Positions 28,227 to 38,090 are shown, numbered from the stretch's first letter. The stretch is DNA of 64,000 nucleotides from Flavobacterium sp. LC2016-12 (GCF_015351595.1 NZ_JADKPT010000001.1:992001-1056000); one strand, 5' to 3'. Notes: generated from the sequence alone by a model not told the origin. Numbers and translations are program-made.

Positions 28227-28563
28227 GTATAATGGGGTATGTTTAGTGATAAATATACTTGTAGAGATTTCTATTTTAATTAATAAAGCTGCTGCTATTT
28301 TCAAAATAGAATTGCGGATTGTAGTAGAGAATTACAAAAAATTAATTGTTATTGAAATTGTTAAAATTAAAAAGGCATGGTATTTATTTATCATGCCTTT
28401 TTTACGATAGGTATTTTGACGCAAAAAACCAAAATTTTAAATTATAAATATTAAAAGATAATATTTTTTTTAATATGTGTTTTTTTTTGCCAAAATTTAT
28501 GAATTAAATAATTTTAAGAATACGCTGATATTTAATACATTTATAAAAAAATTCCAAAAACAT
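28227..28563. other. Gene-free stretch between RNA candidate and acs
   Basis: No ORF of note. It holds small hairpins CCC GTATAAT GGG (28224-28236) and CTATTTT C AAAATAG (28295-28309) and the terminator at 28369-28402, then a very AT-rich run before the acs start. No promoter of the consensus type is obvious for acs. Confidence 0.5.
28369..28402 (+). terminator. Terminator of the ilv transcript or the RNA candidate
   Basis: AAAAAGGCATG (28369-28379) pairs with CATGCCTTTTT (28392-28402), 12-nt loop. First T-tailed terminator after ilvC. Confidence 0.85.
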
Positions 28564-30474
28564 ATGAGTTATTATAAAATTGAAAATTTAGAACAATATT
28601 TTAAACATTACAATAAGTCAATAAGAGAGCCAAGGAAATTCTGGGGAAAAATAGCTGAAGAAAATTTTACTTGGTACCAACAATGGGAAAAAGTGGTGGA
28701 TTTTAATATGGCTGATGCTGAAGTAAAATGGTTTACTGAAGCTAAAGTTAATATTACAAAAAACTGTATCGATAGACATTTAAGCAAAAGAGGAGAAAAA
28801 ACGGCTATCATTTTTGAACCGAATGATCCTTCTGAAGAAGCTTTACATATAACATATAACGAACTTTACGAAAGAGTATCAAAAATGGCGAATGTTTTGC
28901 GTGAGCAAGGAGTTCGTAAAGGAGATAGAGTTTGTATTTATTTGCCAATGATTCCTGAATTGGCTGTTGCTGTTTTGGCTTGTGCCAGAATAGGTGCAAT
29001 TCACTCTGTGATTTTTGCAGGATTTTCTGCTTCTGCAGTTTCTGCCAGAATCAATGATTGTGAATGTAAAATGGTAATCACATCCGATGGTGGTTATAGA
29101 GGAAATAAAACTATTGACCTTAAAGGAATTGTTGATGAGGCTTTAGATTCTTGCCCTTCAGTTTCTAAAGTTTTAGTGGTTAAAAGAACTCAGACTGAAA
29201 TTAAAATGAAAGAAGGTCGTGACCAATGGTTACAACCTTTGTTGGATGCAGCTCTGGATAACAGTGTTGCTGAAATTATGGATGCTGAAGATCCTTTGTT
29301 TATTTTGTATACTTCTGGCTCTACAGGAAAACCTAAAGGAATGGTTCATACCACAGCAGGATACATGGTTTATACCGCATACACTTTCAAAAATGTTTTC
29401 AGTCACGAAGAAAATGATATTTTCTGGTGTACTGCTGATATTGGTTGGATTACAGGTCACTCGTATATATTATACGGTCCATTATTGAACGGAGGAACTA
29501 CTGTAATTTTTGAAGGAGTTCCATCGTATCCAGATTTTAGCCGTTTTTGGGATATTATCGAAAAACATAAAATTACACAATTCTATACAGCACCAACAGC
29601 AATTCGTTCATTAGCGAAAGAAAGTTTAGATTATATTCAAAAATATCCTCTAAAATCGCTAAAAGTTATTGGATCAGTTGGAGAACCAATTAACGAAGAG
29701 GCTTGGCACTGGTTCAATGATCACGTTGGAGATAAAAGATGTCCGGTAGTTGATACGTGGTGGCAAACTGAAACTGGTGGAATCATGATTTCGCCAATCG
29801 CTTTTGTAACGCCAACAAAACCAACTTATGCGACTTTGCCATTGCCTGGAATTCAGCCGGTTTTAATGGATGAAAAACGTAATGAGATAGAAGGAAACCA
29901 AGTAGTTGGAAGTTTATGTATTAAATTTCCATGGCCTGGAATTGCCAGAACTATTTGGGGAGATCACCAACGTTATAAAGATACTTACTTCTCTTCTTTC
30001 CCTGGGAAATATTTTACAGGAGACGGTGCGCTTAGAGATGAAGTTGGTTATTACAGAATTACCGGTAGAGTAGATGATGTAGTTATTGTTTCCGGACATA
30101 ATTTAGGAACAGCTCCTATTGAAGATGCGATTAACGAGCACCAGGCTGTTGCAGAATCTGCAATTGTTGGTTTCCCTCATGATATTAAAGGAAATGCTCT
30201 TTATGGTTATGTAATCTTAAAAGAGACAGGAGAAGTTAGAAATAAAGAAAACCTGGTTAAAGAGATTAATCAATATATTGCGGATCATATTGGACCAATC
30301 GCTAAATTAGATAAAATACAGTTTGTGTCTGGTTTACCAAAAACAAGATCTGGAAAAATTATGCGTAGAATTTTACGTAAAATAGCGGAAGGAGATTTTT
30401 CTAATTTTGGAGACACTTCAACATTATTGAATCCGGAAGTTGTAGAAGAAATTATGAAAGAAAGAATTTCTTAA
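28564..30474 (+). CDS. acs: Acetyl-CoA synthetase
   Basis: AMP-forming acetate:CoA ligase, 636 residues from ATG 28564. Seen: the P-loop-like YTSGSTGKPKG, WCTADIGWITGHSY, VDTWWQTETGG, YFTGDGALRDEVGYYRITGR, and the C-terminal PKTRSGKIMRRIL with K598, the lysine that is acetylated in family members. Upstream in-frame codons back to 28477 are Phe/Lys-rich and unlike the family. Faces the DUF294/exonuclease pair, neighbours of acs in other phyla as well. Confidence 0.96.
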   Translation: MSYYKIENLEQYFKHYNKSIREPRKFWGKIAEENFTWYQQWEKVVDFNMADAEVKWFTEAKVNITKNCIDRHLSKRGEKTAIIFEPNDPSEEALHITYNELYERVSKMANVLREQGVRKGDRVCIYLPMIPELAVAVLACARIGAIHSVIFAGFSASAVSARINDCECKMVITSDGGYRGNKTIDLKGIVDEALDSCPSVSKVLVVKRTQTEIKMKEGRDQWLQPLLDAALDNSVAEIMDAEDPLFILYTSGSTGKPKGMVHTTAGYMVYTAYTFKNVFSHEENDIFWCTADIGWITGHSYILYGPLLNGGTTVIFEGVPSYPDFSRFWDIIEKHKITQFYTAPTAIRSLAKESLDYIQKYPLKSLKVIGSVGEPINEEAWHWFNDHVGDKRCPVVDTWWQTETGGIMISPIAFVTPTKPTYATLPLPGIQPVLMDEKRNEIEGNQVVGSLCIKFPWPGIARTIWGDHQRYKDTYFSSFPGKYFTGDGALRDEVGYYRITGRVDDVVIVSGHNLGTAPIEDAINEHQAVAESAIVGFPHDIKGNALYGYVILKETGEVRNKENLVKEINQYIADHIGPIAKLDKIQFVSGLPKTRSGKIMRRILRKIAEGDFSNFGDTSTLLNPEVVEEIMKERIS

Positions 30475-30493
30475 TTCTGAAATAAATCAAAAT

Positions 30494-30526
30494 AAAAATG
30501 CCTCTTAAAACTAAGAGGCATTTTTT
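30494..30526. terminator. Bidirectional terminator after acs
   Basis: AAAAATGCCTCTTA (30494-30507) pairs with TAAGAGGCATTTTT (30512-30525), loop AAAC. Serves acs (+) and the exonuclease-like gene (-). Confidence 0.9.
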
Positions 30527-30531
30527 ATGTT

Positions 30532-31128
30532 TTATTTTATTCCCAATCTCGATTTTAGTTTTAAAAATAAGAGAGCAATTCGATAAGCATCTTCAGCTGA
30601 TGAATTTCTATCACTTTTTGGGATTTTATATATTTCGCATAAATCATCAAGCGAAAACTGCTTGTCATTGACATCCATCAGTTTTCTATACATCACATCA
30701 ACATCTAATGCTTCATTTTTTATTCTGCCACAATCGAGACGTTCTAAAGCTGAATTTAGCATTTCGATATCAAAATTAATGTGATGACCTACTAAAATTG
30801 CATTTCCTAAAAAATTTATAAAAGCTTCTAATGCATCAGGTTCCGGCATTTTTATCATTTTACTTTCAATGATAAATTCATTTGAAAGTCCATTGTCCTG
30901 CAGGTATTTATATTGCAGTAAAACCGATTCAAAATTATCCTTAATCACGATACCGTCATCAATAACTGAAAATGCTCCTAAAGATAAAATAACATCCTTA
31001 TCAGGATTTAATCCTGAAGTCTCAGTTGACAAAACCACGAATCGATTGGGTTTCGTCTCAAATTTTGTTAAATAGTCTTTCCAGAAATCCGGATATTCTT
31101 TATTAATATTTTTCAGCCAGTCTAGCAT
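30532..31128 (-). CDS. DnaQ/PolC-type 3'-5' exonuclease-like protein with altered active site
   Basis: A 198-residue DEDD-superfamily domain. Alignment to E. coli DnaQ is clear in motif I (RFVVLSTETSGLN), motif II (HHINFDIEML, D120) and motif III (DRNSSAEDAYRIA, D180). But the first catalytic Asp of motif I is S34 (E36 remains) and the motif III His is N175. Two of five active-site residues are thus replaced, so exonuclease activity may be lost or changed. It lies 3 bp after the DUF294 gene, an operon pair that accompanies acs in several phyla, suggesting a role tied to acetate or nucleotide signalling. Confidence 0.85.
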   Translation of the reverse strand: MLDWLKNINKEYPDFWKDYLTKFETKPNRFVVLSTETSGLNPDKDVILSLGAFSVIDDGIVIKDNFESVLLQYKYLQDNGLSNEFIIESKMIKMPEPDALEAFINFLGNAILVGHHINFDIEMLNSALERLDCGRIKNEALDVDVMYRKLMDVNDKQFSLDDLCEIYKIPKSDRNSSAEDAYRIALLFLKLKSRLGIK

Positions 31129-31131
31129 ATT

Positions 31132-33048
31132 TTATGAGAATTGGGTAAGTTGAAATTTACTCTTAATTAATTCCTCAAGGTCTTTCATTGGTGTCAAAGC
31201 ATTTTTCAATTTTTCCTTATCTGTTTTAGACATTTCTCTAAGATTGATGTATTGTCCTGAATCGTCATTTTTCAATCCTTCAACAGTTCTAAATTTAGAT
31301 AAAGTTAAAAAAGCTTCAGCACAACTTAAATATATTTCAGCATTTTTAGAGTCAGTTATTGCTAACTGCTTGAATCTTAAATAAGTGTTTTTTATTCCTT
31401 TAATATTGGCATTCAAAATCAATAAACGTGCTCCATCAATCAAAGGCATTAAAGCACGGGTTTTAATGTCAAATTTTGTTTTATTTGGGCCTTCTTCTTC
31501 AACTATGAATTTTTTGAAGAAACTTAATGGAGAATTTCGCTTTAATGCATCGTTTCCTAAGAAGTCAAAGAATAAAGTATTGTTTACAGCATTTTTGAAA
31601 ATAACATTTTCAATTACTTCTTCAATTTTTGGCTCTCCAAAAACAATTTCGTAATCAAAGAAAATACTACTTAAATCATTGCTGTTTTCACCTGGAGTAT
31701 TCATCCAGCTGTTGTACTGCTTTGTCCAGTCTGTCAATGATTTACACCATAACATATTGCTTCCCATATGGCCATTTGGACAATACTCATAACCAACTTT
31801 TTCTAATATAGCTGTAGCTCTTTTTGCCAGTCTTAAAAAATAATCTTTTGTTTCTCTGTATTTATCAGGAGTAACATCTTCAAAAATTAAAATACTATCC
31901 TGATCTGTTAATAGAAGCTGTTCTTTACGACCTTGACTACCAATGCTTAACCATGCAAATCGAGCAGGAGGTGAGCCTAAGTCTAAAATTGATAATTCAA
32001 CGGCACGTTTAATGATAGCCAGGTTAATTTCGCTGGCGATATTACTAATATGTGAAATTGGAATATTTTTCTGAATCGAATTCTGAATCAAATCAGACAG
32101 ACGATCACGTATTTGTTTTAAGTCTTTAGGAAGCTGAGAACGTTTGATTTCTTTAATCAAAACGCCAGGGTTACTGGCCTGAGCGACAATTAGATCGTGC
32201 TCAGAAATAATTCCTTTAACAGCAGATTTATTTGTACCATCTTTAGTAACACACAAATGCGTTACATTATGTTTTAGCATTAATAACTGTGCTTCTGCAA
32301 GAGATACGTTTTCAATTACGGTAACGACAGGTGAAGACATAATTTTATCAATTGTCTCTGTAATAGGATAGCGTCCTGTGGCAATTTTTGATGATAAATC
32401 TGTAGCAGTAACAATTCCAATTGGTTTGTTTTTCTCGCATACAATGATGTTATCAACCATTGCTTCAGTCATTAAAATAGCAACATCTTTTACAACATGA
32501 TTGGCTTCAGTTGTTAAAGGCGAGTTATTATAGGTCAGAGATTGAATATATTGCATTTCAGATTGCTGATCTACATAAAAGGAAGTATCAGAAATCACTT
32601 TTCCGTTTGTATTTACACTATCTTTTGTGTGTCTTGAATTTATAGCAAAACTTTCCAGTAAAAAATTCAAAACATCTGAATTATTGGCTACAAAAGGTCT
32701 GAAAACAGCGATCGGAATAGCATATATAATACTTTCTTCACGTGCTTTCGCAGTCATCATATAGTTATTTTTGGCAAAAAACGGTCTTAACCCAAAAATA
32801 TCTCCCTCATGACACTTATTGATAATTGTTTCTTCGGCATCAGCGATTGTGGTTAAATTTATGACACCAGATGCCACAACATAAAAACTATCATGAAGTA
32901 CGTCGTTGTTTTGAAACAAAACAGTATGCTTTTCTAAATTAATGACTCTGATATTGGTTGCAATATCAGATAATTCCTGAAAAGTCAAATTATCAAATGG
33001 CGGGTATTCTTTTAAAAAATCGGCAATATGCTCAGCAATTGTATTCAT
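31132..33048 (-). CDS. cNMP-binding / CBS / DUF294 nucleotidyltransferase-like signalling protein
   Basis: A 638-residue cytoplasmic protein with four parts: a Crp-like cyclic-nucleotide domain (about 10-130), two CBS domains (about 175-300), a DUF294 nucleotidyltransferase-like domain with WLSIGSQGRKEQLLLTDQDS (about 370-390, the GlnD-type metal site GS...D.D), and a C-terminal DUF294 substrate-binding helical domain. Architecture suggests adenine-nucleotide sensing coupled to nucleotidyl transfer. Same transcript as the exonuclease-like gene. Target protein unknown. Confidence 0.9.
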   Translation of the reverse strand: MNTIAEHIADFLKEYPPFDNLTFQELSDIATNIRVINLEKHTVLFQNNDVLHDSFYVVASGVINLTTIADAEETIINKCHEGDIFGLRPFFAKNNYMMTAKAREESIIYAIPIAVFRPFVANNSDVLNFLLESFAINSRHTKDSVNTNGKVISDTSFYVDQQSEMQYIQSLTYNNSPLTTEANHVVKDVAILMTEAMVDNIIVCEKNKPIGIVTATDLSSKIATGRYPITETIDKIMSSPVVTVIENVSLAEAQLLMLKHNVTHLCVTKDGTNKSAVKGIISEHDLIVAQASNPGVLIKEIKRSQLPKDLKQIRDRLSDLIQNSIQKNIPISHISNIASEINLAIIKRAVELSILDLGSPPARFAWLSIGSQGRKEQLLLTDQDSILIFEDVTPDKYRETKDYFLRLAKRATAILEKVGYEYCPNGHMGSNMLWCKSLTDWTKQYNSWMNTPGENSNDLSSIFFDYEIVFGEPKIEEVIENVIFKNAVNNTLFFDFLGNDALKRNSPLSFFKKFIVEEEGPNKTKFDIKTRALMPLIDGARLLILNANIKGIKNTYLRFKQLAITDSKNAEIYLSCAEAFLTLSKFRTVEGLKNDDSGQYINLREMSKTDKEKLKNALTPMKDLEELIKSKFQLTQFS

Positions 33049-33424
<376 letters not shown>

Positions 33425-33808
33425 TTATTCGTACAACTTTGTCATAATTGTTTCATCTGGCACTAAATCAGAACCACCTCCTTTATTGAATTGCATAACA
33501 TTTTCATTTACATATAGTACGGCGTTTGTTGCTTGACCGTTTGAAGCCTTAATTTTTATCTGAGCTTTCTCGCCAAGTACATATACATATCCGGTAATAT
33601 CCATAACGCCAGAATTCAATTCTGCGTTGTCACTTGTAACTTCTGCGGTTCCCACAATTTTGTAGTTAGATTGCGCTATAGTCATTTTAAAAATATATTT
33701 TTTGCTACAGTCCTTACAATTTTCATTGCTCCAGGTTCCTGTAAAGCGATTTGTTTGTGCATACGTTGTAAAAGAAACAAATACTAAGAATAAAATTAAT
33801 TTTTTCAT
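33425..33808 (-). CDS. Small secreted protein, unknown
   Basis: 127 residues with a signal peptide ending TTYAQ (about residue 18). The mature part is beta-rich, begins FTGTWSNENCKDCSKKY with a CxxC, and resembles small lipocalin-like or DUF-type Bacteroidota proteins without a clear match. The C-terminus MTKLYE is typical of such folds. Preceded by a similar small secreted gene on the same strand, but a terminator lies between. Confidence 0.7.
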   Translation of the reverse strand: MKKLILFLVFVSFTTYAQTNRFTGTWSNENCKDCSKKYIFKMTIAQSNYKIVGTAEVTSDNAELNSGVMDITGYVYVLGEKAQIKIKASNGQATNAVLYVNENVMQFNKGGGSDLVPDETIMTKLYE

Positions 33809-33851
33809 TTAAAGAAAATTTGACATTTAAAATTGTGAGTCAAATATAAAT

Positions 33852-33885
33852 AAAAATGCATCCGTTAAAGCGGATGCATTTTTTT
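33852..33885. terminator. Terminator between two small secreted-protein genes
   Basis: AAAAATGCATCCG (33852-33864) pairs with CGGATGCATTTTT (33871-33883), loop TTAAAG. On the minus strand it ends the gene at 33903-34319. Confidence 0.88.
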
Positions 33886-33902
33886 ATCATTGAAATTATA
33901 AT

Positions 33903-34319
33903 TTATAGTTTCTTCAAATAAACTGATTTACCATTTAAGGAAACTTCAATTTCATTGTTTTTATCAGAAAATGTTGTTCTGAGAACATTTCCTTTGAAAA
34001 GTTGAACGTCTCCAAAAACTTTTCCGGTTTCATCAGAAACATATTCAAATAGCAATTTTTTATTACCTGGTTCAATACCAATTTTATAACTTGAAAATTT
34101 TGTTCCTTTCAAATCAAATTGCTGTTGAGAATCAATAATTTTTCCGTCAGCATAAAAATTTGTGATTGTTTTGTTTAAAGTGATATCCGGATAATACTGA
34201 TTAACTTTTGTAAGCAAAGCGTATTGTTCTACATTTGCATCTTCTTGTTTAGATGTAATTGTTTGTGCAAATGAAATTGTTGTAAAAATAAGCGCCAATA
34301 GTAAAGTGAATTTTTTCAT
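33903..34319 (-). CDS. Small secreted protein, unknown
   Basis: 138 residues with a signal peptide ending ISFAQ (about residue 19). The mature part is Lys-rich and beta-rich (GKIIDSQQQFDLKGTKFSSYK); no known domain recognised. Its own terminator separates it from the next minus-strand gene. Confidence 0.7.
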   Translation of the reverse strand: MKKFTLLLALIFTTISFAQTITSKQEDANVEQYALLTKVNQYYPDITLNKTITNFYADGKIIDSQQQFDLKGTKFSSYKIGIEPGNKKLLFEYVSDETGKVFGDVQLFKGNVLRTTFSDKNNEIEVSLNGKSVYLKKL

Positions 34320-34461
34320 AGTTAAAAATTTATAGTTAAAGTTTCAAAACATTTTTGAAATCTTACATAATAACCACTTTTAGTAAAAAATGGTTGTTGT
34401 ATTTAACAAGATAGTAAATATTAATTGATATTTTAAATTAAAAAGCAAGTTTTTTAAAAAA

Positions 34462-35691
34462 ATGACAACAAAAAAATACATTCAACTTATACTTATTTTA
34501 GGTTCATTAACCGCTCTTGGTCCCTTTTCTATAGATATGTATTTACCTGGTTTTTCAGGTATTGCTAAGGATTTGCACACTACTGTAGCTAAAGTATCGA
34601 TGACTTTATCAAGTTATTTTATTGGAATTTCAGCCGGACAATTGCTTTACGGGCCTTTATTAGATCGTTTTGGACGAAAAAGACCTTTATTTATTGGTTT
34701 AATAGTTTATATTTTAGCTTCTTTTGGCTGTATCTACGTTAATAATATTGATACTTTCATTTTATTGCGTTTTATTCAGGCTATTGGAAGCTGTGCAGCA
34801 ACTGTAGCATCAGTAGCAATGGTTCGTGATTTGTTCCCTGTAAAAGATATTCCAAAAGTGTTTTCTTTATTAATGTTGGTTCTAGGGCTTTCGCCGATGC
34901 TGGCGCCAACAATTGGAGGTTACGTAACAGAAGATTTTGGCTGGCATATTGTATTCCTTATATTAATGTGCATGGGAATTGCAATTTTAATTGCTTCACA
35001 AGTTGGTTTACCTAATTCTTATAAGCCGGATACTTCGATTTCACTAAAGCCAAAACCAATTATTTCGAACTTTATGAAAGTGCTAAAAGAGCCTCAGTTT
35101 TATACCTATGCATTTACAGGTTCTATAGCATTTTCGGGTTTATTTACCTACGTAGCGGCCTCTCCTATCATTTTTATGGATATTTATCATGTCGATGCCA
35201 AAACATACGGATGGATTTTTGCGTTTATGTCAGTGAGTTTTATAGGCTCAAGCCAATTAAACTCAGTTTTATTAAAAAAATTTTCCAGTGAGCAGATGAT
35301 TATGGCAGCTTTGATTTCACAATCCGTAATTAGTATTGTTTTCCTAATACTTTCAGTGAATAATCTTTTAGGACTGTACGAAACTATTGTAATGTTATTT
35401 TTATTTTTAGGTTGTTTGGGAATCTCAAATCCAAATACTGCTGGGCTTACAATGGCACCTTTTGCTAAAAATGCCGGAAGTGCTTCTGCTTTGATGGGTG
35501 CAATTCAATTAGGTTTAGGCGCATTGGCTTCTTTTGCTGTTGGAATTTTTGTGAAAGATTCAGTTGCTCCAATGGTTCTTATTATGACTGTAACGACTTT
35601 AATTGCACTTGTTGTTTTGCAGATTGGAAAACGTTTTATAAAAGAACAGGTGGCAGTTGATAGCGAGAATGAAATTTCTGTTGGGCATTAA
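34462..35691 (+). CDS. MFS transporter, Bcr/CflA drug-resistance family
   Basis: A 409-residue, 12-helix inner-membrane transporter. The N-terminus LGSLTALGPFSIDMYLPGF and the loop GPLLDRFGRKRPL (MFS motif A) are hallmarks of the DHA1 Bcr/CflA group, which exports drugs and sometimes dipeptides or sulfonamides. Stand-alone gene; substrate unknown. Confidence 0.9.
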   Translation: MTTKKYIQLILILGSLTALGPFSIDMYLPGFSGIAKDLHTTVAKVSMTLSSYFIGISAGQLLYGPLLDRFGRKRPLFIGLIVYILASFGCIYVNNIDTFILLRFIQAIGSCAATVASVAMVRDLFPVKDIPKVFSLLMLVLGLSPMLAPTIGGYVTEDFGWHIVFLILMCMGIAILIASQVGLPNSYKPDTSISLKPKPIISNFMKVLKEPQFYTYAFTGSIAFSGLFTYVAASPIIFMDIYHVDAKTYGWIFAFMSVSFIGSSQLNSVLLKKFSSEQMIMAALISQSVISIVFLILSVNNLLGLYETIVMLFLFLGCLGISNPNTAGLTMAPFAKNAGSASALMGAIQLGLGALASFAVGIFVKDSVAPMVLIMTVTTLIALVVLQIGKRFIKEQVAVDSENEISVGH

Positions 35692-35848
35692 TATTTTCGA
35701 TTGTTTAAAGCGCTGTTTTTAAGTGTTTTAATATTCTTTATTTCGTAATTTTACAAGGCTTAAAATTAAATGGAATCCAGAAACCATTTTGAAAAACGGG
35801 GCGAAACCGAAAAGCCACACGAGTAGGAAAAATAAACCGTTAATTATT

Positions 35849-36121
35849 ATGCCTAAATATGTAATTGAAAGGGAAATCCCAAATGCCGGTAAACTTACAT
35901 CTGATCAATTAAAAGATATTTCACAAACCTCATGTGGGGTACTTAATCAACTGGGAACTCAAATTCAATGGGTAAACAGTTATGTTACAAACGATAAAAT
36001 CTACTGTGTATACATTGCACCAAATGAAGAAATGGTTTATGAACATGCTAAATTAGGTGGTTTTCCCGCCAATTCAGTTAGTGAGGTTTTTGGTATTATT
36101 GATCCAACGACCGCAGAATAA
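35849..36121 (+). CDS. DUF4242 (nickel-responsive SCO4226-like) protein
   Basis: A 90-residue ferredoxin-like-fold protein from ATG 35849: MPKYVIEREIPNAGKLTSDQ, WVNSYVTNDKIYCVYIAPN, and HAKLGGFPANSV match DUF4242. A Streptomyces relative binds nickel; physiological role here is unknown. The open frame extends upstream to 35789, but that part is not family-like. Confidence 0.85.
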   Translation: MPKYVIEREIPNAGKLTSDQLKDISQTSCGVLNQLGTQIQWVNSYVTNDKIYCVYIAPNEEMVYEHAKLGGFPANSVSEVFGIIDPTTAE

Positions 36122-36124
36122 ATT

Positions 36125-36155
36125 AAAAAAGCCAGAATTTAATTCTGGCTTTTTT
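36125..36155. terminator. Bidirectional terminator
   Basis: AAAAAAGCCAGAATT (36125-36139) pairs with AATTCTGGCTTTTT (36141-36154). Shared by the convergent genes ending at 36121 and 36174. Confidence 0.9.
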
Positions 36156-36173
36156 ATGTAATTTAGACTTGTC

Positions 36174-37442
36174 TTATTCGAGTTGTTGCTTTTTGTCCGG
36201 TCTGATAATCATTCTAAGAGATTGATCTCTTGCAAAATAAGCCACCATCCAATTCCAAAAAGTATTTAATCTGTTTCTATAAGTAATCAAAGAAATTAAA
36301 TGGATAAATAACCAAATTACCCAGGCAATAAAGCCTTTGAAATGCCATTTTGGACTTGGCAGATCAACAACAGCTTGATTTTTTCCTATAATTGCCATGG
36401 AGCCTTTGTCTTTGTATGCGAATGGTTTCAAAGGTTTGTTTTGAACCATTGCCTTAAAGTTTTTTGCTAAATTTAATCCTTGCTGAATGGCAACCTGAGC
36501 AACCTGCGGGTGTCCATCAGGGAATTTGGTATCTCCAGCTAAAATAGCAGTATCACCAATAGCGTAAATATTCTGAAAACCGTTTACTTTATTATATTGA
36601 TCAGTTGCCATACGCCTTCCACGACCATAACTTTCTTTTGGAATTCCGTCAAAAAGTTTAGCAGAAACTCCGGCAGCCCAAATTAAATTTTTTGTTTTGA
36701 TGGTTTCTCCATTTTCAAAAAATACAGTATCGTCGACGTAATCTGTAACGCGGGTATTCAATTTTACTACAACACCTAATTTTGTAAGCGCCTCTAAAGT
36801 ATCTTTTTGAGAAGCTTCACTCATAGGAGAGAGTAGTGCATCTCCCCCATCGACCAAATAAACATTACTTGCAGAGGTCTCTAATTCAGGATATTCTTTC
36901 AATAGAATATTTTTACGCATTTCAGCAAACATCCCGGAAACTTCTACACCTGTTGGTCCTCCACCTGCAACGACAATCGTTAGTAATTTACGGCGTTTGC
37001 GTATGTCTTTGGTAATTGCTGCTTTTTCAAGGTTTTTTAGCAATGCATTACGCATTTCGATGGCATCATTTAAGGTTTTCATCGGAATAGCATTCTTCAT
37101 TACGTTTTCCATTCCAAAATAGCTTGTTTCAGCTCCTGTGGCGAAAACCAAATGATCATAGGTTAATTCACCATTACTAAGAATTATTTTGTTTTCTTCC
37201 GGAACAACAGAAAGTAATTCACCCAAACGAAATTGTAGATTTTTTTTACCTGCAAAAAATTTTCTGAAAGGATAACTAATACTAGAGGGTTCAAGGAAAG
37301 CCGTTGCAACCTGATATATAAGTGGTGGGAAAAAATTATAATTATTTTTGTCTACAAGTGTTACTTGTATTTGAGGTTGGTTTACAAGTTCTTTTGCAAG
37401 ATTGATTCCGGCAAAACCACCTCCTATAATGACTATTTTCAT
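36174..37442 (-). CDS. Type II NADH:quinone oxidoreductase (NDH-2)
   Basis: A 422-residue flavoprotein with FAD loop IVIIGGGFAGINLAKEL at the start and NAD loop VVAGGGPTGVEVSG near residue 160, plus IYAIGDTA before the C-terminus. The tail (about 350-405) holds hydrophobic helices GFIAWVIWLFIHLISLI that attach it to the inner membrane, as in Bacteroidota NDH-2. Passes electrons from NADH to menaquinone without pumping protons. Confidence 0.92.
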   Translation of the reverse strand: MKIVIIGGGFAGINLAKELVNQPQIQVTLVDKNNYNFFPPLIYQVATAFLEPSSISYPFRKFFAGKKNLQFRLGELLSVVPEENKIILSNGELTYDHLVFATGAETSYFGMENVMKNAIPMKTLNDAIEMRNALLKNLEKAAITKDIRKRRKLLTIVVAGGGPTGVEVSGMFAEMRKNILLKEYPELETSASNVYLVDGGDALLSPMSEASQKDTLEALTKLGVVVKLNTRVTDYVDDTVFFENGETIKTKNLIWAAGVSAKLFDGIPKESYGRGRRMATDQYNKVNGFQNIYAIGDTAILAGDTKFPDGHPQVAQVAIQQGLNLAKNFKAMVQNKPLKPFAYKDKGSMAIIGKNQAVVDLPSPKWHFKGFIAWVIWLFIHLISLITYRNRLNTFWNWMVAYFARDQSLRMIIRPDKKQQLE

Positions 37443-37565
37443 ATATGTTGTCTATTAAGTAGGATTCATGAATAAAACTATGCTGCTTTAGCAGTTCTAT
37501 AAATTTAACATTATAATTCTACATATAAAACCCTATTTTGAGTTTTCTTTTAAATTCTTGTAGAA

Positions 37566-38090
37566 TTAATTTGCTAATTTAAGTTTCATCATGATGTCTG
37601 TTTGCTCGTCATTTCCTAATTTAAAAATGTGTTTGTCAAATTCAACAAAACCATTCTTTCTATAAAAACTTAATGCTCGCAAATTTTCTTCCCAAACACC
37701 CAACCACACATATTCAGTGTTTTTTTGTCTGGCAATCTCTATTGCTTTGTCGTAAAGTAATTGGCCTACTTTTTTACCGTGAAATTCTTTTGAAACATAG
37801 ATTCGTTCAATTTCCAGGGCTTTGTTGTCTTTTAATTCGGTTTGAGAATCTCCGAAGTTTACTTTTAGATAACCAATTACGTTATTGTCAAGAGTTGCAA
37901 AATAAAATTCTGAATCTTTATTATTTAGTTCCGAAGTTAGTTTTTCAGATGAAAACTTTTCCGCCAGATAAGTTTTCATATTTTCCTCAGAATTTGAGTC
38001 CGAAAAAGTATCCTGAAAAGTTTGCCTGCCGATTTTTTGCAATTGAACAAGCTCGTGTATTGTTATTCTTTTTACTTCAATATCTGCCAT
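37566..38090 (-). CDS. GNAT-family N-acetyltransferase
   Basis: 174 residues, soluble. The GNAT core shows IERIYVSKEFHGKKVGQLLYDKAIEIA (acetyl-CoA loop, about 92-118, within which HGKKVGQLL is the Q/RxxGxG/A motif), then YVWLGVWEENLRALSFYRKNGF. It resembles SpeG/PaiA-like or protein acetyltransferases; substrate unknown. Confidence 0.88.
   Translation of the reverse strand: MADIEVKRITIHELVQLQKIGRQTFQDTFSDSNSEENMKTYLAEKFSSEKLTSELNNKDSEFYFATLDNNVIGYLKVNFGDSQTELKDNKALEIERIYVSKEFHGKKVGQLLYDKAIEIARQKNTEYVWLGVWEENLRALSFYRKNGFVEFDKHIFKLGNDEQTDIMMKLKLAN

Noticed and set aside
28477..28563. Longer N-terminus for acs
   Set aside because: The added residues are Phe/Lys/Asn-rich and unlike any Acs; ATG 28564 matches the family start.
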